Program-made: the position numbers and the translations under genes | DNA from: Pseudoxanthomonas sp. | Lineage (GTDB): Bacteria > Pseudomonadota > Gammaproteobacteria > Xanthomonadales > Xanthomonadaceae | Length of the DNA: 64,000 nt | Assembly (NCBI RefSeq): GCF_002863005.1 | Contig: NZ_PKDG01000004.1 | Coordinates: 1 to 64,000 of the forward strand | Reading direction: 5' to 3' | The notes under the pieces: generated by a model | What the model was told of the DNA's origin: nothing | The model's database searches: none | What the model saw: only the letters and a program-made list of their open reading frames with translations | In this document: positions 8,171-18,619 of the stretch, piece by piece | How positions within the stretch are numbered: position 1 is the stretch's first letter | How the letters are laid out: every line of letters begins with the position of its first letter

Positions 8171-9925
8171 ATGCTGCGACCGCTCTGCACCACGCTGTTG
8201 CTGGCCCTCGTGCCGCTCGCGCAGGCCCAGCCTGCCCTCACCACGGCGTCCGAGCGTTCGGGATTCGTCGACACCGGGCGGTACGATGAAGTGGTCGCGC
8301 TCTGCGATGCCTTCGCGCGGCAGTATCCGAAGGCCGTGCGCTGCACCACGTTCGGCACCACGCCGGAGGGTCGGCCGATGAAGGCGCTGGTCGCCTCCAC
8401 TAGCGGTGCGCTCACGCCGGAACAGGCACAGCGCCGCCAGTTGCCCGTCGTGCTCGTGCAAGGCGGCATCCACGCCGGCGAGATCGATGGCAAGGATGCG
8501 GGCTTCCTCGCGCTACGCGAGGTGTTGGAAGGCAAGGCAGCCGCAGGCGCCCTCGACAAACTGGTCTGGGTGTTCGTGCCGGTGTTCAACGTCGATGGCC
8601 ACGAGCGTTTCGGCGCCTGGAACCGACCCAACCAGCGCGGCCCGAAGGAAATGGGCTGGCGGACCACCGCGCAGAACTACAACCTCAACCGCGACTACGT
8701 GAAGGCGGACACGCCGGAAATGCAGGCCATGCTGCAGCTGGTGCAGCGTTGGGACCCGATCGTCGCCGTGGACCTGCATGCGACCAATGGTGCCCAGTTC
8801 GAACACGACATCTCCATCCAAGTGGAGCCGGTGCATGCCGGCGATGCCGGATTGCGCAAAGCCGGCCTCGCATTGCGCAGCGGCGTGATCGACGATCTGG
8901 CGAAGCAGGGGTCGCTGCCGCTGCCCTACTACCCTTCGTTCGTGGTGCAGGACGATCCCACCTCCGGCTTCGAGGACAGCGTGCCACCGCCGCGCTTCTC
9001 CCACGGCTATTTCCTGCTGCGCAACCGCATCGGCATGCTGGTGGAAACGCACTCGTGGAAGGAGTACCCGGTACGCGTGCGGATTACCCGCAACACCGTC
9101 GTCTCGGTGTTGGAGCACGTCGCCCGTGATGGCGCTGCGTGGTACGCCGCCGCGAAGCAGGCGGATGCTTCCGCCACGCAGCTGGCCGGCACCGCTGAGC
9201 CGCTGACCTGGGCCGCGGCCCCGACGTCCCGCACGGTCGACTTCCGTGGCTATGCCTACACCCGGACGAAGTCCGACGTCTCGGGCGCGTTGATGACGCG
9301 CTATGACGAGAACACACCGCAGATCTGGAAGGTGCCGCTGAAGGACGACATCCGTCCCGGCGTCGTCGTGGAGGCACCGCGTGGCGGCTATCTGGTCCCC
9401 GCCGCGGAAGCCGCCTGGGTCGCGCCCGTTCTGAAGACGCATGGGGTTGAGTACCGCCTGCTCGGCAAGCCGTGGCAGGGCGACGCGCAGGCGTTCCGCG
9501 CGACGAAGAGCAGCTTCGGTAGCGCTTCCGTGGAGACGCACCAGCGCCTGACCGTCGAGGGCGAGTGGGCGCGCGAAGCGCGCACCACGCCCAGCGGCGC
9601 GCTGTTCGTTCCGATCGCGCAGGCCAAGGCGCGCCTGGTGATGGCGTTGCTGGAGCCGCTGGCACCCGATTCCCTGCTAGCCTGGGGCCGTTTCAACAAC
9701 GCCTTCGAGCGCAAGGAGTACATGGAGGACTATGTGGCCGAAAGCGTGGCGCGCGAGATGCTGCGCGACCCCGCGATCAAGGCCGAGTTCGAGCGCAGGC
9801 TGCGCGAAGACAAGGCCTTCGCGGCCGATCCCGCCGCGCGGCTGGAGTTTTTCTACCGCAGGCATCCGTCATGGGACGAGCGCTACCAGCTGTATCCGGT
9901 GTTGCGCATCGACACGGCGCCTTAG
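8171..9925 (+). CDS. Secreted M14-family zinc carboxypeptidase
   Basis: A 584-residue peptidase with a signal peptide (MLRPLCTTLLLALVPLAQAQ). Zinc ligands are H101 and E104 (IHAGEID) and H203 (VDLHATNG), with the substrate-binding NLNRD motif at 171-175. A long C-terminal region without recognised domain follows. I prefer ATG 8171 because AGGA ends 7 bases upstream; ATG 8165 is too close to it. It likely trims extracellular or periplasmic peptides that the divergent POT transporter could import. Confidence 0.85.
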   Translation: MLRPLCTTLLLALVPLAQAQPALTTASERSGFVDTGRYDEVVALCDAFARQYPKAVRCTTFGTTPEGRPMKALVASTSGALTPEQAQRRQLPVVLVQGGIHAGEIDGKDAGFLALREVLEGKAAAGALDKLVWVFVPVFNVDGHERFGAWNRPNQRGPKEMGWRTTAQNYNLNRDYVKADTPEMQAMLQLVQRWDPIVAVDLHATNGAQFEHDISIQVEPVHAGDAGLRKAGLALRSGVIDDLAKQGSLPLPYYPSFVVQDDPTSGFEDSVPPPRFSHGYFLLRNRIGMLVETHSWKEYPVRVRITRNTVVSVLEHVARDGAAWYAAAKQADASATQLAGTAEPLTWAAAPTSRTVDFRGYAYTRTKSDVSGALMTRYDENTPQIWKVPLKDDIRPGVVVEAPRGGYLVPAAEAAWVAPVLKTHGVEYRLLGKPWQGDAQAFRATKSSFGSASVETHQRLTVEGEWAREARTTPSGALFVPIAQAKARLVMALLEPLAPDSLLAWGRFNNAFERKEYMEDYVAESVAREMLRDPAIKAEFERRLREDKAFAADPAARLEFFYRRHPSWDERYQLYPVLRIDTAP

Positions 9926-10050
9926 CCCTGACGCTCCTTCAGCCGCGGCGCATGTCGGGACCCTGCAGCCAGCGCGGCCACCGACGTTCACCGAGCTTTC
10001 GCCATGCGGTCGTGATCCGCGCCAGCCCGTCGGCATGGCAAGGCGCGCGC

Positions 10051-10803
10051 TCAGGCCAGCCGCCGCATCCCGTAGCGTGCCGGCGCATTGCCGAGAGTCG
10101 TTTCGGTGAGCGGTGCGCCCATCGCTGCGAGTACGCTGCGCTGCTGGTCCAGCGGGGTACGCAGCATGTCGTTCTCGTACGTCGCCAGCGTCTGGAACGC
10201 GGACAGCGCCCAGGCGCGTTCCAGCAACCCGGCCACGCGCGGCCACCGCGACGCATCGACGTCATGACACACGAAGACGGCGTTGCGGAAGAAGGCGGCA
10301 AGCGTGATGTCGGCGATCGAAAGCTCGCCGAAGATCCAGCCCCGCTCCGGCAGCTGCGACTCCAGATAGTCCAACGCAACGGGCAGTTCTTCGTCGCGGG
10401 CCTTGCGGACGACATCGTCGTCGGTACCTTCATTGAAGAGAAAGCGCCGCACGCCTTTCTGGAAGAACATGCGCCAGACGATGACGTCGCCCAGCTGGGA
10501 GTCCGCATATTCCTCGAGCCAACGCGCCTGGGCCCGCGGCACGGCGCCTGACGGATACAGCGACGGGTCGGGATAGCGGTCCTGCAGATATTCGCAGATC
10601 ACCGTGGAGTCGTTGAGGACCAGCCCGCCATCCAGCAGCACGGGGATGCGCCGGAGCGGACTCAGGCGACTGAACTCCTCGTTGCCGACGAACGGTGCGA
10701 TGGGATCGATCCGGTACGGGATGCCCTTCAGTTCGAGACAGACCAGCACCTTGCGCACATACGGCGACAGGTAGTTGCCGATGATCGTGACGGGTTCGCT
10801 CAT
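10051..10803 (-). CDS. Glutathione S-transferase family protein
   Basis: A 250-residue cytoplasmic GST. The thioredoxin-like N-terminal domain has NYLSPYVRKVLVCLE and the cis-proline segment RRIPVLLDG, followed by NDSTVICEYL, the glutathione gamma-glutamyl contact. A helical C-terminal domain follows. The start at 10803 has GGAGG six bases upstream, so the long upstream extension is not needed. Stand-alone; substrate unknown. Confidence 0.8.
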   Translation of the reverse strand: MSEPVTIIGNYLSPYVRKVLVCLELKGIPYRIDPIAPFVGNEEFSRLSPLRRIPVLLDGGLVLNDSTVICEYLQDRYPDPSLYPSGAVPRAQARWLEEYADSQLGDVIVWRMFFQKGVRRFLFNEGTDDDVVRKARDEELPVALDYLESQLPERGWIFGELSIADITLAAFFRNAVFVCHDVDASRWPRVAGLLERAWALSAFQTLATYENDMLRTPLDQQRSVLAAMGAPLTETTLGNAPARYGMRRLA

Positions 10804-11000
10804 GTCCGGCCTCCGCTCGGGTGCGGACAGCGTGCGCAGCCCAGCCCGAAGGGTCAACCCCACGCTGGGCCCGCAGCGGCGACGCATGCGCGCATGCGCC
10901 GGGCATGGAGAAACGTCCGCGTATCGACGCTCCCTGCGTTGACGGACCATTACGTCCGCCATCGGTAAGCTGACGGGCCATCACCTGCGGGGAGCACGTC

Positions 11001-12008
11001 ATGTTCCGTCCTTTGCTGACCACCGCCTGCCTGCTGGTGCTGGCAGCGTGCCAGTCGCCGCCTGTCGCGCCGGCCGCCGATGACGCACCAGCCGCGACGC
11101 CGCCTGCGACCGTGATCGAAGGGCGGGCGACGTATCTGCAACGGATAGCGCCACCGCCGGGCGCGGTGCTGAGCGTGGAGTTGATCGACAACCAGCTGGC
11201 CGACACGCCGGCCGCCATCGTCGCGCGTGCGGACTTCACCGACCTCCAGGGCCCACCGTTCGCCTTCTCCCTGCCCTATGACGCCTCCAAGCTCCGCCGC
11301 AACGGGCAGTACGGCCTGCATGCCGGCCTGCGCGATGCCGAAGGCAGGCTCTGGTTCGTCACCGACACGCGCGTGCCGGTCACGCCAGGCGCGACGTCAC
11401 CCGTGGAATTCCGGATGGTGCAGGCAGGCGCCGAACCGACCCCGCCGATCGGCACCACCTATTGGCAATGCGGCGACCAGCGCATCGGCGTCCGCCCCGA
11501 CACCGCGAAGCACCAGGTGGCGCTGGATATCGGTGGCGACGTCCTGACCCTGCCCCATGCCACGAGCGCATCCGGCACGCGGTATGCCGATGCCGCAGGC
11601 AACACGTTCTGGAGCCAGGGTACGGACGCTACCCTGACGCTTGTGGGCGAGCCTGCGGTGCCCTGCCTCGCCGCGGAACAGGGCTCGCCCTGGGATGCCG
11701 CGAAGGCGCGTGGCAGCGTGTTCCGCGGGCTGGGCACCGAGCCTGGCTGGTCGGTCGAGGTCGGCGGCGGTGAAATGCCCCGGCTGCAGGCCGAACTGGA
11801 CTATGGCGAACAGAGGGTCGACGTTCCGCAGGCCCGCAGGACGGCCGAGGGTTACGCCGGCAGTACCGGCGATGGCCGGGCCGTGTCGCTCGTCACGAAG
11901 AAGGAAAGCTGCAACGACGGCATGAGCGACAACACCTATCCGGCCTCCGTGATCCTGACGGTCGGCGACAACACCTACCGCGGCTGCGGCCGCTTCCTGA
12001 CGGAATGA
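11001..12008 (+). CDS. Three-domain lipoprotein: YbaY-like, MliC-like and COG3650-like
   Basis: A 335-residue predicted outer-membrane lipoprotein (lipobox LAAC, Cys17). Residues about 38-140 resemble the YbaY/YscW beta domain. Residues about 152-215 resemble MliC, the membrane-bound inhibitor of C-type lysozyme (YWQCGDQRIGV at 154-164, then FWSQG). Residues about 235-335 resemble COG3650 (GLGTEPGWSVEV, then ESCNDGMSD and TYRGCGR). Cysteines in the second and third parts could form disulfides. Lysozyme protection is suggested by the MliC part. The stop is 7 bases before the secreted RNase gene, so an operon is likely. Confidence 0.75.
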   Translation: MFRPLLTTACLLVLAACQSPPVAPAADDAPAATPPATVIEGRATYLQRIAPPPGAVLSVELIDNQLADTPAAIVARADFTDLQGPPFAFSLPYDASKLRRNGQYGLHAGLRDAEGRLWFVTDTRVPVTPGATSPVEFRMVQAGAEPTPPIGTTYWQCGDQRIGVRPDTAKHQVALDIGGDVLTLPHATSASGTRYADAAGNTFWSQGTDATLTLVGEPAVPCLAAEQGSPWDAAKARGSVFRGLGTEPGWSVEVGGGEMPRLQAELDYGEQRVDVPQARRTAEGYAGSTGDGRAVSLVTKKESCNDGMSDNTYPASVILTVGDNTYRGCGRFLTE

Positions 12009-12015
12009 TGCACGC

Positions 12016-12588
12016 ATGAGTCGACGTTCCCGCGCACGCCGCCAGAACCGCCAACGCCTTCCCCTCTTCGCCTTCCTTGCGCTGCTCGTACTCGGCGCGG
12101 GTGCGTGGTGGTGGTCCCAAAGCGACGAGGCTCCCGCCGCCGCTACGGCCACCCGCGACGCCGCTCCCGATCCGAAGCACACCAGCGCCGTGCTGGCGCT
12201 GCCGCCGGTTGAACACACACGCCCCCGCGATCTGGCCGGCAACGTGCCCGACGTCGCGCCTCCGGCGACGCCCGCACCGTCCGCTCGCGACGCGGACGCG
12301 CTGCCCGCCTTCCTGCCGCCGGAAGCACGGCAGACGCTCGCGCTGATACAGCGCGGCGGCCCCTTCCCGCATCGGCAGGACGGCAGCGTGTTCCAGAACC
12401 GCGAAGGACGCCTGCCGCGCCGGGAGCGAGGTTACTACCGCGAGTACACGGTCGACACGCCGGGGCTGGACCACCGGGGCGAGCGCCGCATCGTCGCCGG
12501 CGGGCAACCTCCGCGCGAGTACTACTACAGTGACGACCACTACGAGAGCTTCCGGCGTTTCGAGATCGGCAGCGGAGCGGCGCGATGA
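12016..12588 (+). CDS. Secreted guanyl-specific ribonuclease (RNase T1/barnase superfamily)
   Basis: A 190-residue protein with an N-terminal basic stretch and one membrane or signal segment (15-33), a Pro/Ala-rich linker, and a C-terminal microbial RNase domain (about 98-185). Conserved catalytic positions are E143 (YYREYTV), R157/R158 (GERRIVAGG) and H175 (SDDHYES). The next gene, overlapping by ATGA, encodes a barstar-type inhibitor, so this is a toxin-inhibitor pair. The enzyme probably cleaves RNA outside the cytoplasm or in competitors, while the inhibitor protects the producer. Confidence 0.85.
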   Translation: MSRRSRARRQNRQRLPLFAFLALLVLGAGAWWWSQSDEAPAAATATRDAAPDPKHTSAVLALPPVEHTRPRDLAGNVPDVAPPATPAPSARDADALPAFLPPEARQTLALIQRGGPFPHRQDGSVFQNREGRLPRRERGYYREYTVDTPGLDHRGERRIVAGGQPPREYYYSDDHYESFRRFEIGSGAAR

Positions 12589-13019
12589 GCGACTCCGGTT
12601 TCGACCCCGGCCTTGCCGATCCCGCCCGCGCCGGTGTGTTCTTCGTTACCGAAGACGACCTCGGCCCCTTGGCCGCCGTCGGCCGCGATGCCGGCCTGCT
12701 GGCACGCCGCATCGACCTGTCCGGCTGCGACGGCAAGTCCGCGCTGCTGCTCCGAATCGCGACGGTGCTGGATTTCCCGCAGACATCGGGCCGCAACTGG
12801 GACGCGCTGTCGGACAGCCTGCGCGACCTGTCCTGGCTTGAAGCGCCGGGTTACGTACTGCTGTTCGAGCAGGCGCATGAACTGCGCGACCGCGCCGAGG
12901 CGGATTTCGACACCCTGCTCGACGTGCTCGACGAGGCCTCGCAGGCCTGGGCGGTGGATGACGTGCCGTTCTGGGCCTTCATCGCGTTGCCGGAAGAGGA
13001 CTTTCCCGACCTCCAGTAG
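12585..13019 (+). CDS. Barstar-family RNase inhibitor
   Basis: A 144-residue acidic protein of the barstar fold. The family-typical ATVLDFPQTSGRNWDALSDSL core is present (key residues FP, GRNWDAL), the region that docks into the RNase active site. Its start codon overlaps the RNase stop (12585-12588), giving translational coupling that keeps inhibitor matched to enzyme. It has no signal peptide, so it acts in the cytoplasm. Confidence 0.9.
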   Translation: MSDSGFDPGLADPARAGVFFVTEDDLGPLAAVGRDAGLLARRIDLSGCDGKSALLLRIATVLDFPQTSGRNWDALSDSLRDLSWLEAPGYVLLFEQAHELRDRAEADFDTLLDVLDEASQAWAVDDVPFWAFIALPEEDFPDLQ

Positions 13020-13060
13020 CGGTGCCGGGCAGCGATCGCCGCTATCTGCGAAAATGCGGC

Positions 13061-14437
<1,377 letters not shown>

Positions 14438-14451
14438 CACCCTGCAGCCCT

Positions 14452-14527
14452 GTAGGAGCGCCCCATGGGCGCGATGCTTTTTTCAGGATCACAAGGCAAC
14501 AGCATCGCACCCATGGGGTGGTCCTAC
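14452..14527. repeat. Inverted repeat (REP-like) between dbpA and cspA
   Basis: Arms at 14452-14478 and 14501-14527 are imperfect reverse complements. The outer part starts GTAGGAGC and ends in TCCTAC, the GTAG-headed palindrome type common between convergent genes in Xanthomonadaceae. A related GTAGGAGCGACG element is at 24620. Confidence 0.75.
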
Positions 14528-14551
14528 GGATCGTGCGAATTCCTGCCCACA

Positions 14552-14582
14552 AACAAAAACGCCGGCGCTTGCGCACCGGCGT
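14552..14582 (-). terminator. Rho-independent terminator of the cold-shock gene
   Basis: Read on the minus strand, ACGCCGGTGC pairs with GCGCCGGCGT (one mismatch) and is followed by TTTTTGTTT. It lies about 30 bases after the cspA stop and is a strong terminator. Confidence 0.85.
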
Positions 14583-14611
14583 CTTCTTGAACCATCGGGT
14601 TCAGCGCTGGA

Positions 14612-14821
14612 TTACAGCGGCTGCACCTGGTCGGCCTGCATGCCCTTCTGGCCCTGCACGGCGACGAAGGAGACCGACTGGCCTTCCTTCAGCGACTTGA
14701 AGCCATTGCCCTGGATCGAGCGGAAGTGCACGAACAGGTCGGGGCCGCTCTGCGGGGTGATGAAGCCGAAGCCCTTGGCGTCGTTGAACCACTTGACGGT
14801 ACCGGTCTGACGATCAGACAT
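14612..14821 (-). CDS. cspA: Cold-shock protein (CspA family)
   Basis: A 69-residue single cold-shock domain. RNP1 KGFGFI (16-21) and RNP2 DLFVHF (28-33) are intact. It binds single-stranded RNA/DNA and prevents RNA secondary structure. Start at 14821 (MSDRQTG) has AGGAG nine bases upstream. A long non-coding leader separates it from the divergent yaeQ gene, as usual for cold-shock genes with 5' UTR control. Confidence 0.93.
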   Translation of the reverse strand: MSDRQTGTVKWFNDAKGFGFITPQSGPDLFVHFRSIQGNGFKSLKEGQSVSFVAVQGQKGMQADQVQPL

Positions 14822-15131
14822 CTTTACTAACTCCTGAAACATGGATGAAAGGACCACAACCCCGGCATATGACCGGGACGGGACTGGGTTTGCAGGCGTT
14901 GGTAAAGCGGGAAGATGTAGCAGATGTATCTACCGCATCAGGCTCACGATTCACGGTGACCCTGGCAAGCACAGTGCCGCGCACTCTACCGGGCTTTTCA
15001 TGTAAAAGCGAATCCCTTTTGCAAGAAAGCTGAACAGGGCTCTTTCCCGGCAGGCTTTAACCGATTGCAGCCGACGGCGGGCAGGCTCCGCCGCCGGCGT
15101 ATCATGGCGCCCCGTTTTCCGAACCCCTGCC
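14822..15131. promoter_or_regulatory. Divergent intergenic region cspA/yaeQ
   Basis: 310 bases without a supportable gene. On the cspA side the sequence is notably less GC-rich than the surroundings and is probably a structured 5' leader, but I could not fix a cold box or promoter by eye. The yaeQ side carries only a short upstream stretch ending GAACCCCTGCC before its ATG. Confidence 0.4.
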
Positions 15132-15689
15132 ATGGCGCTCAAGTCCACCGTCGTCAAAGCCGAACTGCAGATCAGCGACATGGACCGCCACTACTACGGC
15201 ACCCACAACCTGACCTTGGCGCAGCACCCGTCCGAAACCGATGAGCGGCTGATGGTCCGGCTGATCGCCTTCGCCCTGATGGCGCAGGACCGCCTGGAAT
15301 TCGGCAAGGGCCTCAGCAACGAGGAAGAGCCCGACCTGTGGCGCAAGGATTACACGGGGTTGATCGAACAGTGGATCGACCTGGGCCAGCCCGACGAATC
15401 GCGTATCCGCAAGGCGTGCGGGCGGGCCCACGAGGTCATCGTGGTCAATTACGGGGGGCGCGCCGCCGACCTGTGGTGGGACAGGAATGCGGCATTGCTG
15501 GCCCGTCACCGCAACCTGACCGTGCTGGACATCGCGCCCGAGTCGGTGGCTGCCATCACGGCGCTCATGGTCCGCAGCATGCGCTTCAACGTGATGATCC
15601 AGGACGGCGAGATGCAATGGATGACCGACGACCAGGTGGTCGCCATCACGCCGACCGTCCGCCAGGCGGGTCTCGCGCGGGCCGCCTGA
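15132..15689 (+). CDS. yaeQ: YaeQ family protein
   Basis: A 185-residue cytoplasmic protein matching YaeQ end to end (TDERLMVRLIAFAL, EEPDLWRKDYTG, then RSMRFNVMIQDGEMQW). YaeQ has a PD-(D/E)XK nuclease-like fold of uncertain activity and was linked to suppression of rfaH loss. It is 4 bases before the broken flavoprotein gene, so the two are likely co-transcribed. Confidence 0.9.
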   Translation: MALKSTVVKAELQISDMDRHYYGTHNLTLAQHPSETDERLMVRLIAFALMAQDRLEFGKGLSNEEEPDLWRKDYTGLIEQWIDLGQPDESRIRKACGRAHEVIVVNYGGRAADLWWDRNAALLARHRNLTVLDIAPESVAAITALMVRSMRFNVMIQDGEMQWMTDDQVVAITPTVRQAGLARAA

Positions 15690-15693
15690 CCGC

Positions 15694-16875
15694 ATGGCGC
15701 CCACCCACGACGTACTGGTGGTCGGAGGCGGTGCGGCCGGCCTGATGGCCGCCTTGACCGCCGGCCGGCGCGGCCTGCGCGTGCTGGTGATCGAACACGC
15801 CAACAAGGTCGGCAAGAAGATTCTGATGTCCGGCGGCGGGCGCTGCAACTTCACCAATACCGGCACCACGCCGGCCAACTTCCTTTCCGCCAATCCGCAC
15901 TTCTGCAAGTCGGCGCTGGCGCGCTAAACGCCGGGCGATTTCATCGCACTGGTCGAGCAACACCGCATCGCCTACCACGAGAAGGAACTCGGGCAGCTGT
16001 TCTGCGATGTCTCGTCCAAGCTGATCGTGAAGCTGCTGGTGGACGAATGCCTGGCCGCCGGCGTGCATATCGAGACGGGCTGCAGTGTCGGTAACGTCGA
16101 ACAGACGGACGGCGTGTTCCGCCTGGACACCCCGCTGGGGCGCGTGGCCGCGCCGTCGCTGGTGGTGGCCACCGGCGGACTGTCCATCCCGAGCATGGGC
16201 GCGACCGGTTTCGGCTACGATCTTGCGCGCCGGTTCGGCCACGACGTGCTGCCTACGCGCGCCGGCTTGGTGCCGCTAACGCTGAGCGGCAAGCACCAGG
16301 AGCGCCTGGCCGACCTGAGCGGCGTGTCGTTCCCGGTCGAGGCACGCTGCGGCAAGGCGCGCTTCCGCAACTTCATGCTGCTGACCCACCGCGGCGTCAG
16401 CGGCCCGTCGATCCTGCAGATCTCCTCGTACTGGCAGCCGGGCGACGACCTGCGCCTGGACCTGCTGCCGGACCGCGACACGCTGGCATGGCTGCAGGCA
16501 CAACAGCAGCAGCGGCCGGATGCCGAACTGAAGACCGTCCTGTCCGACGCGTTGCCACGTCGTTTCGCGCAGCGCCTGTGCGAGGTCTGGCTGCCCAACC
16601 GCCCGATGAAGCAGTTCAACGCTCCCCAGCTGAAAGAGGCCGCCGCCCTGATCGCCGACTGGCCGCTGGTCGCCAGCGGAACCGAGGGCTATCGCACGGC
16701 CGAAGTGACCCTCGGGGGCGTGGACACCGACGGCGTCTCCAGCAGCACGATGATGTCCAAGCGTGTGCCCGGCCTGTTCTTCGTCGGCGAAGTGCTGGAT
16801 GTCACCGGCTGGCTGGGCGGCTACAACTTCCAGTGGGCGTGGGCATCGGGCCATGCTGCGGGCACGGCCGTCTGA
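15694..16875 (+). pseudogene. BaiN/HI0933-type FAD flavoprotein interrupted by one stop codon
   Basis: The frame reads as one 393-residue NAD(P)/FAD-dependent oxidoreductase of the HI0933/BaiN family, but codon 78 is TAA (15925-15927). Upstream lies the dinucleotide-binding VVGGGAAGLMAA and the family signature SGGGRCNFTNT. Downstream in the same frame the homology continues directly (TPGDF..., VDEC, ATGGLSIPSMGATGFGYD, and C-terminal GEVLDVTGWLGGYNFQWAW). A tyrosine codon TAC changed to TAA explains it with a single base. Options are a recent pseudogene, a sequencing error, or restart at a later codon. An intact relative is at 26430. Confidence 0.85.
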
Positions 16876-16944
16876 CGCAGTGCGGCGTTTCTGTCCGGGA
16901 GCGGTTTGTTAGCCTCTGGAAACCGGTGTCATCACAAGGTTTCC

Positions 16945-18555
16945 ATGGCGGCCTCCCCTCCTCCTTCCCGTCGGCAGTTCCTGGCGCAGGTCGCCGGCAC
17001 GTCCGGGCTGGCCCTGCTGGCCTCCACGTTGCCCTTCGGCGCCAGCGCGCAGCGCCAACCCGTCGCCACGACACGCAGTGGCCGCGTTGCAGGGACCACC
17101 GACGGCGGCGTCCAGGTGTTCCGCGGCATTCCTTACGCCGGCGACACCACCCGCCGACGCTTCCAGCGCGCCCTGCGCGAGACCGGCTGGACGGGCGTGC
17201 GGGATGCCTCCCGCTTCGGCGCCTCGGCTCCGCAGCGCGGTGACGCCGACGGGCAACCGGTCAGCGAAGACTGTCTGTTCCTGAACGTCTACACGCCGGC
17301 TCTACGCGATGGTGGGAAGCGCCCGATACTGGTCTACATCCATGGCGGCGGCTACAACAACGGCTCAGGCTCGCATCCGCTCTACGACGGCGCGAACCTC
17401 TGTCTTCGTGGCGACGTCGTCGTCGTCACCGTCAATCATCGGCTCAACGCGTTCGGCTACCTCTATCTGGGCGAAAGCGGCGACGAGCGCGTGCGGGAGT
17501 CGGGCAACGTCGGGCAGCTCGATCTGATCGACGCGCTGAGCTGGGTCCGCGAGCACGCACATGCATTCGGTGGCGATGCTGACAACGTCACCGTGTTCGG
17601 CCAGTCCGGCGGCGGCGCCAAGATCGCCACGCTGATGGCCATGCCGGAGGCCGATCGCCTGTTCCACAAGGCGATGACGATGAGCGGCCAGCAGGTCACC
17701 GCGGCCGGCCCGCGCGCCGCCGCGCAGCGCACGGCGCTGTTCATGGCCGAACTGGGCCTGGGCCCTCGCGATGTGGATCGCCTGCTGACGATGCCGATGG
17801 CCCGCCTTCTGGACGCCACGCGGGTGCGCGACCCGTCGCGCGTGGAGGACACCGCGCTCTACTTCGGCCCTGTGCTGGATACGCACCAGCTTCCGCGGCA
17901 TCCGTTCTACCCCGATGCGCCCGCGCAGTCCGCCGGCATCCCGATGGTCATCGGCAATACGCGCGACGAGACGCGCGCCTTCCTGGGCAACGATCCGGCG
18001 AACTTCAGCCTGACCTGGGAACAGCTCCCGCAGAAGCTCCGCGAGCAGCAGTTCGTGGATGTGTCACCAGACGTGGTGATCTCCGAATACCGGCGCCTGT
18101 ATCCGGACTACACGCCGTCGGAGGTCTTCTTCGCGGCGACCACCGCCGGGCGCTCATGGCGCGGCGCCATCGTCGAGGCCGAAGCGCGCGCGCGACAAGG
18201 ATCGCCGGCGTGGGTCTACCAACTCGACTGGCGTTCGCCGGCAGACGGTGGAAAGCTGCGCGCGTTCCACACGCTCGACATTCCGCTGGTGTTCGACAAC
18301 ATCGCGAAAGAAGGATCGAAGACAGGGACCGACGCCCGCGCCCGCGCCATGGCGGCGCGCATGAGCGATGCGTTGATCGCCCTCGCCCGCCACGGCGACC
18401 CGAACCATGCGGGCATCCCCGCATGGCGTCCATACACCCTGCCACAGCGGCAGACCATGGTGTTCGACGACGAATCGTCCCTGCAGGACGATCCGCGTGG
18501 CGGCGAGCGCAGGCTCTACGAGCGCGTGCCCTTCATCCAGCGGGGCACCATGTAG
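16945..18555 (+). CDS. Tat-exported carboxylesterase (type B family)
   Basis: A 536-residue alpha/beta hydrolase of the carboxylesterase/para-nitrobenzyl esterase family. The N-terminus has a twin-arginine signal (SRRQFLA, 8-14). The oxyanion HGGG is at 133-136. The nucleophile Ser221 is in GQSGGG, a variant of the usual GESAGG. Glu342 (NTRDETRAF) and His442 (FHTLDIP) complete the triad. It probably hydrolyses esters in the periplasm or outside. Start at 16945 is chosen because it gives a clean Tat leader; the 13 codons before it do not fit. Confidence 0.87.
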   Translation: MAASPPPSRRQFLAQVAGTSGLALLASTLPFGASAQRQPVATTRSGRVAGTTDGGVQVFRGIPYAGDTTRRRFQRALRETGWTGVRDASRFGASAPQRGDADGQPVSEDCLFLNVYTPALRDGGKRPILVYIHGGGYNNGSGSHPLYDGANLCLRGDVVVVTVNHRLNAFGYLYLGESGDERVRESGNVGQLDLIDALSWVREHAHAFGGDADNVTVFGQSGGGAKIATLMAMPEADRLFHKAMTMSGQQVTAAGPRAAAQRTALFMAELGLGPRDVDRLLTMPMARLLDATRVRDPSRVEDTALYFGPVLDTHQLPRHPFYPDAPAQSAGIPMVIGNTRDETRAFLGNDPANFSLTWEQLPQKLREQQFVDVSPDVVISEYRRLYPDYTPSEVFFAATTAGRSWRGAIVEAEARARQGSPAWVYQLDWRSPADGGKLRAFHTLDIPLVFDNIAKEGSKTGTDARARAMAARMSDALIALARHGDPNHAGIPAWRPYTLPQRQTMVFDDESSLQDDPRGGERRLYERVPFIQRGTM

Positions 18556-18619
18556 CGTGCGCTGCGGGCACGACTGCGATGGCCCTCATCGTTGCGGTCG
18601 TGCGCGTGGCGCACGCTAC
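18552..18619. repeat. Inverted repeat between convergent genes
   Basis: GTAGCGTGCGC (18552-18562) is the exact complement of GCGCACGCTAC (18609-18619), with an inner imperfect arm pair GCACGAC/GTCGTGC. It overlaps the esterase stop and ends 6 bases from the convergent LLM gene. It could act as a bidirectional terminator or REP-like element. Confidence 0.7.
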
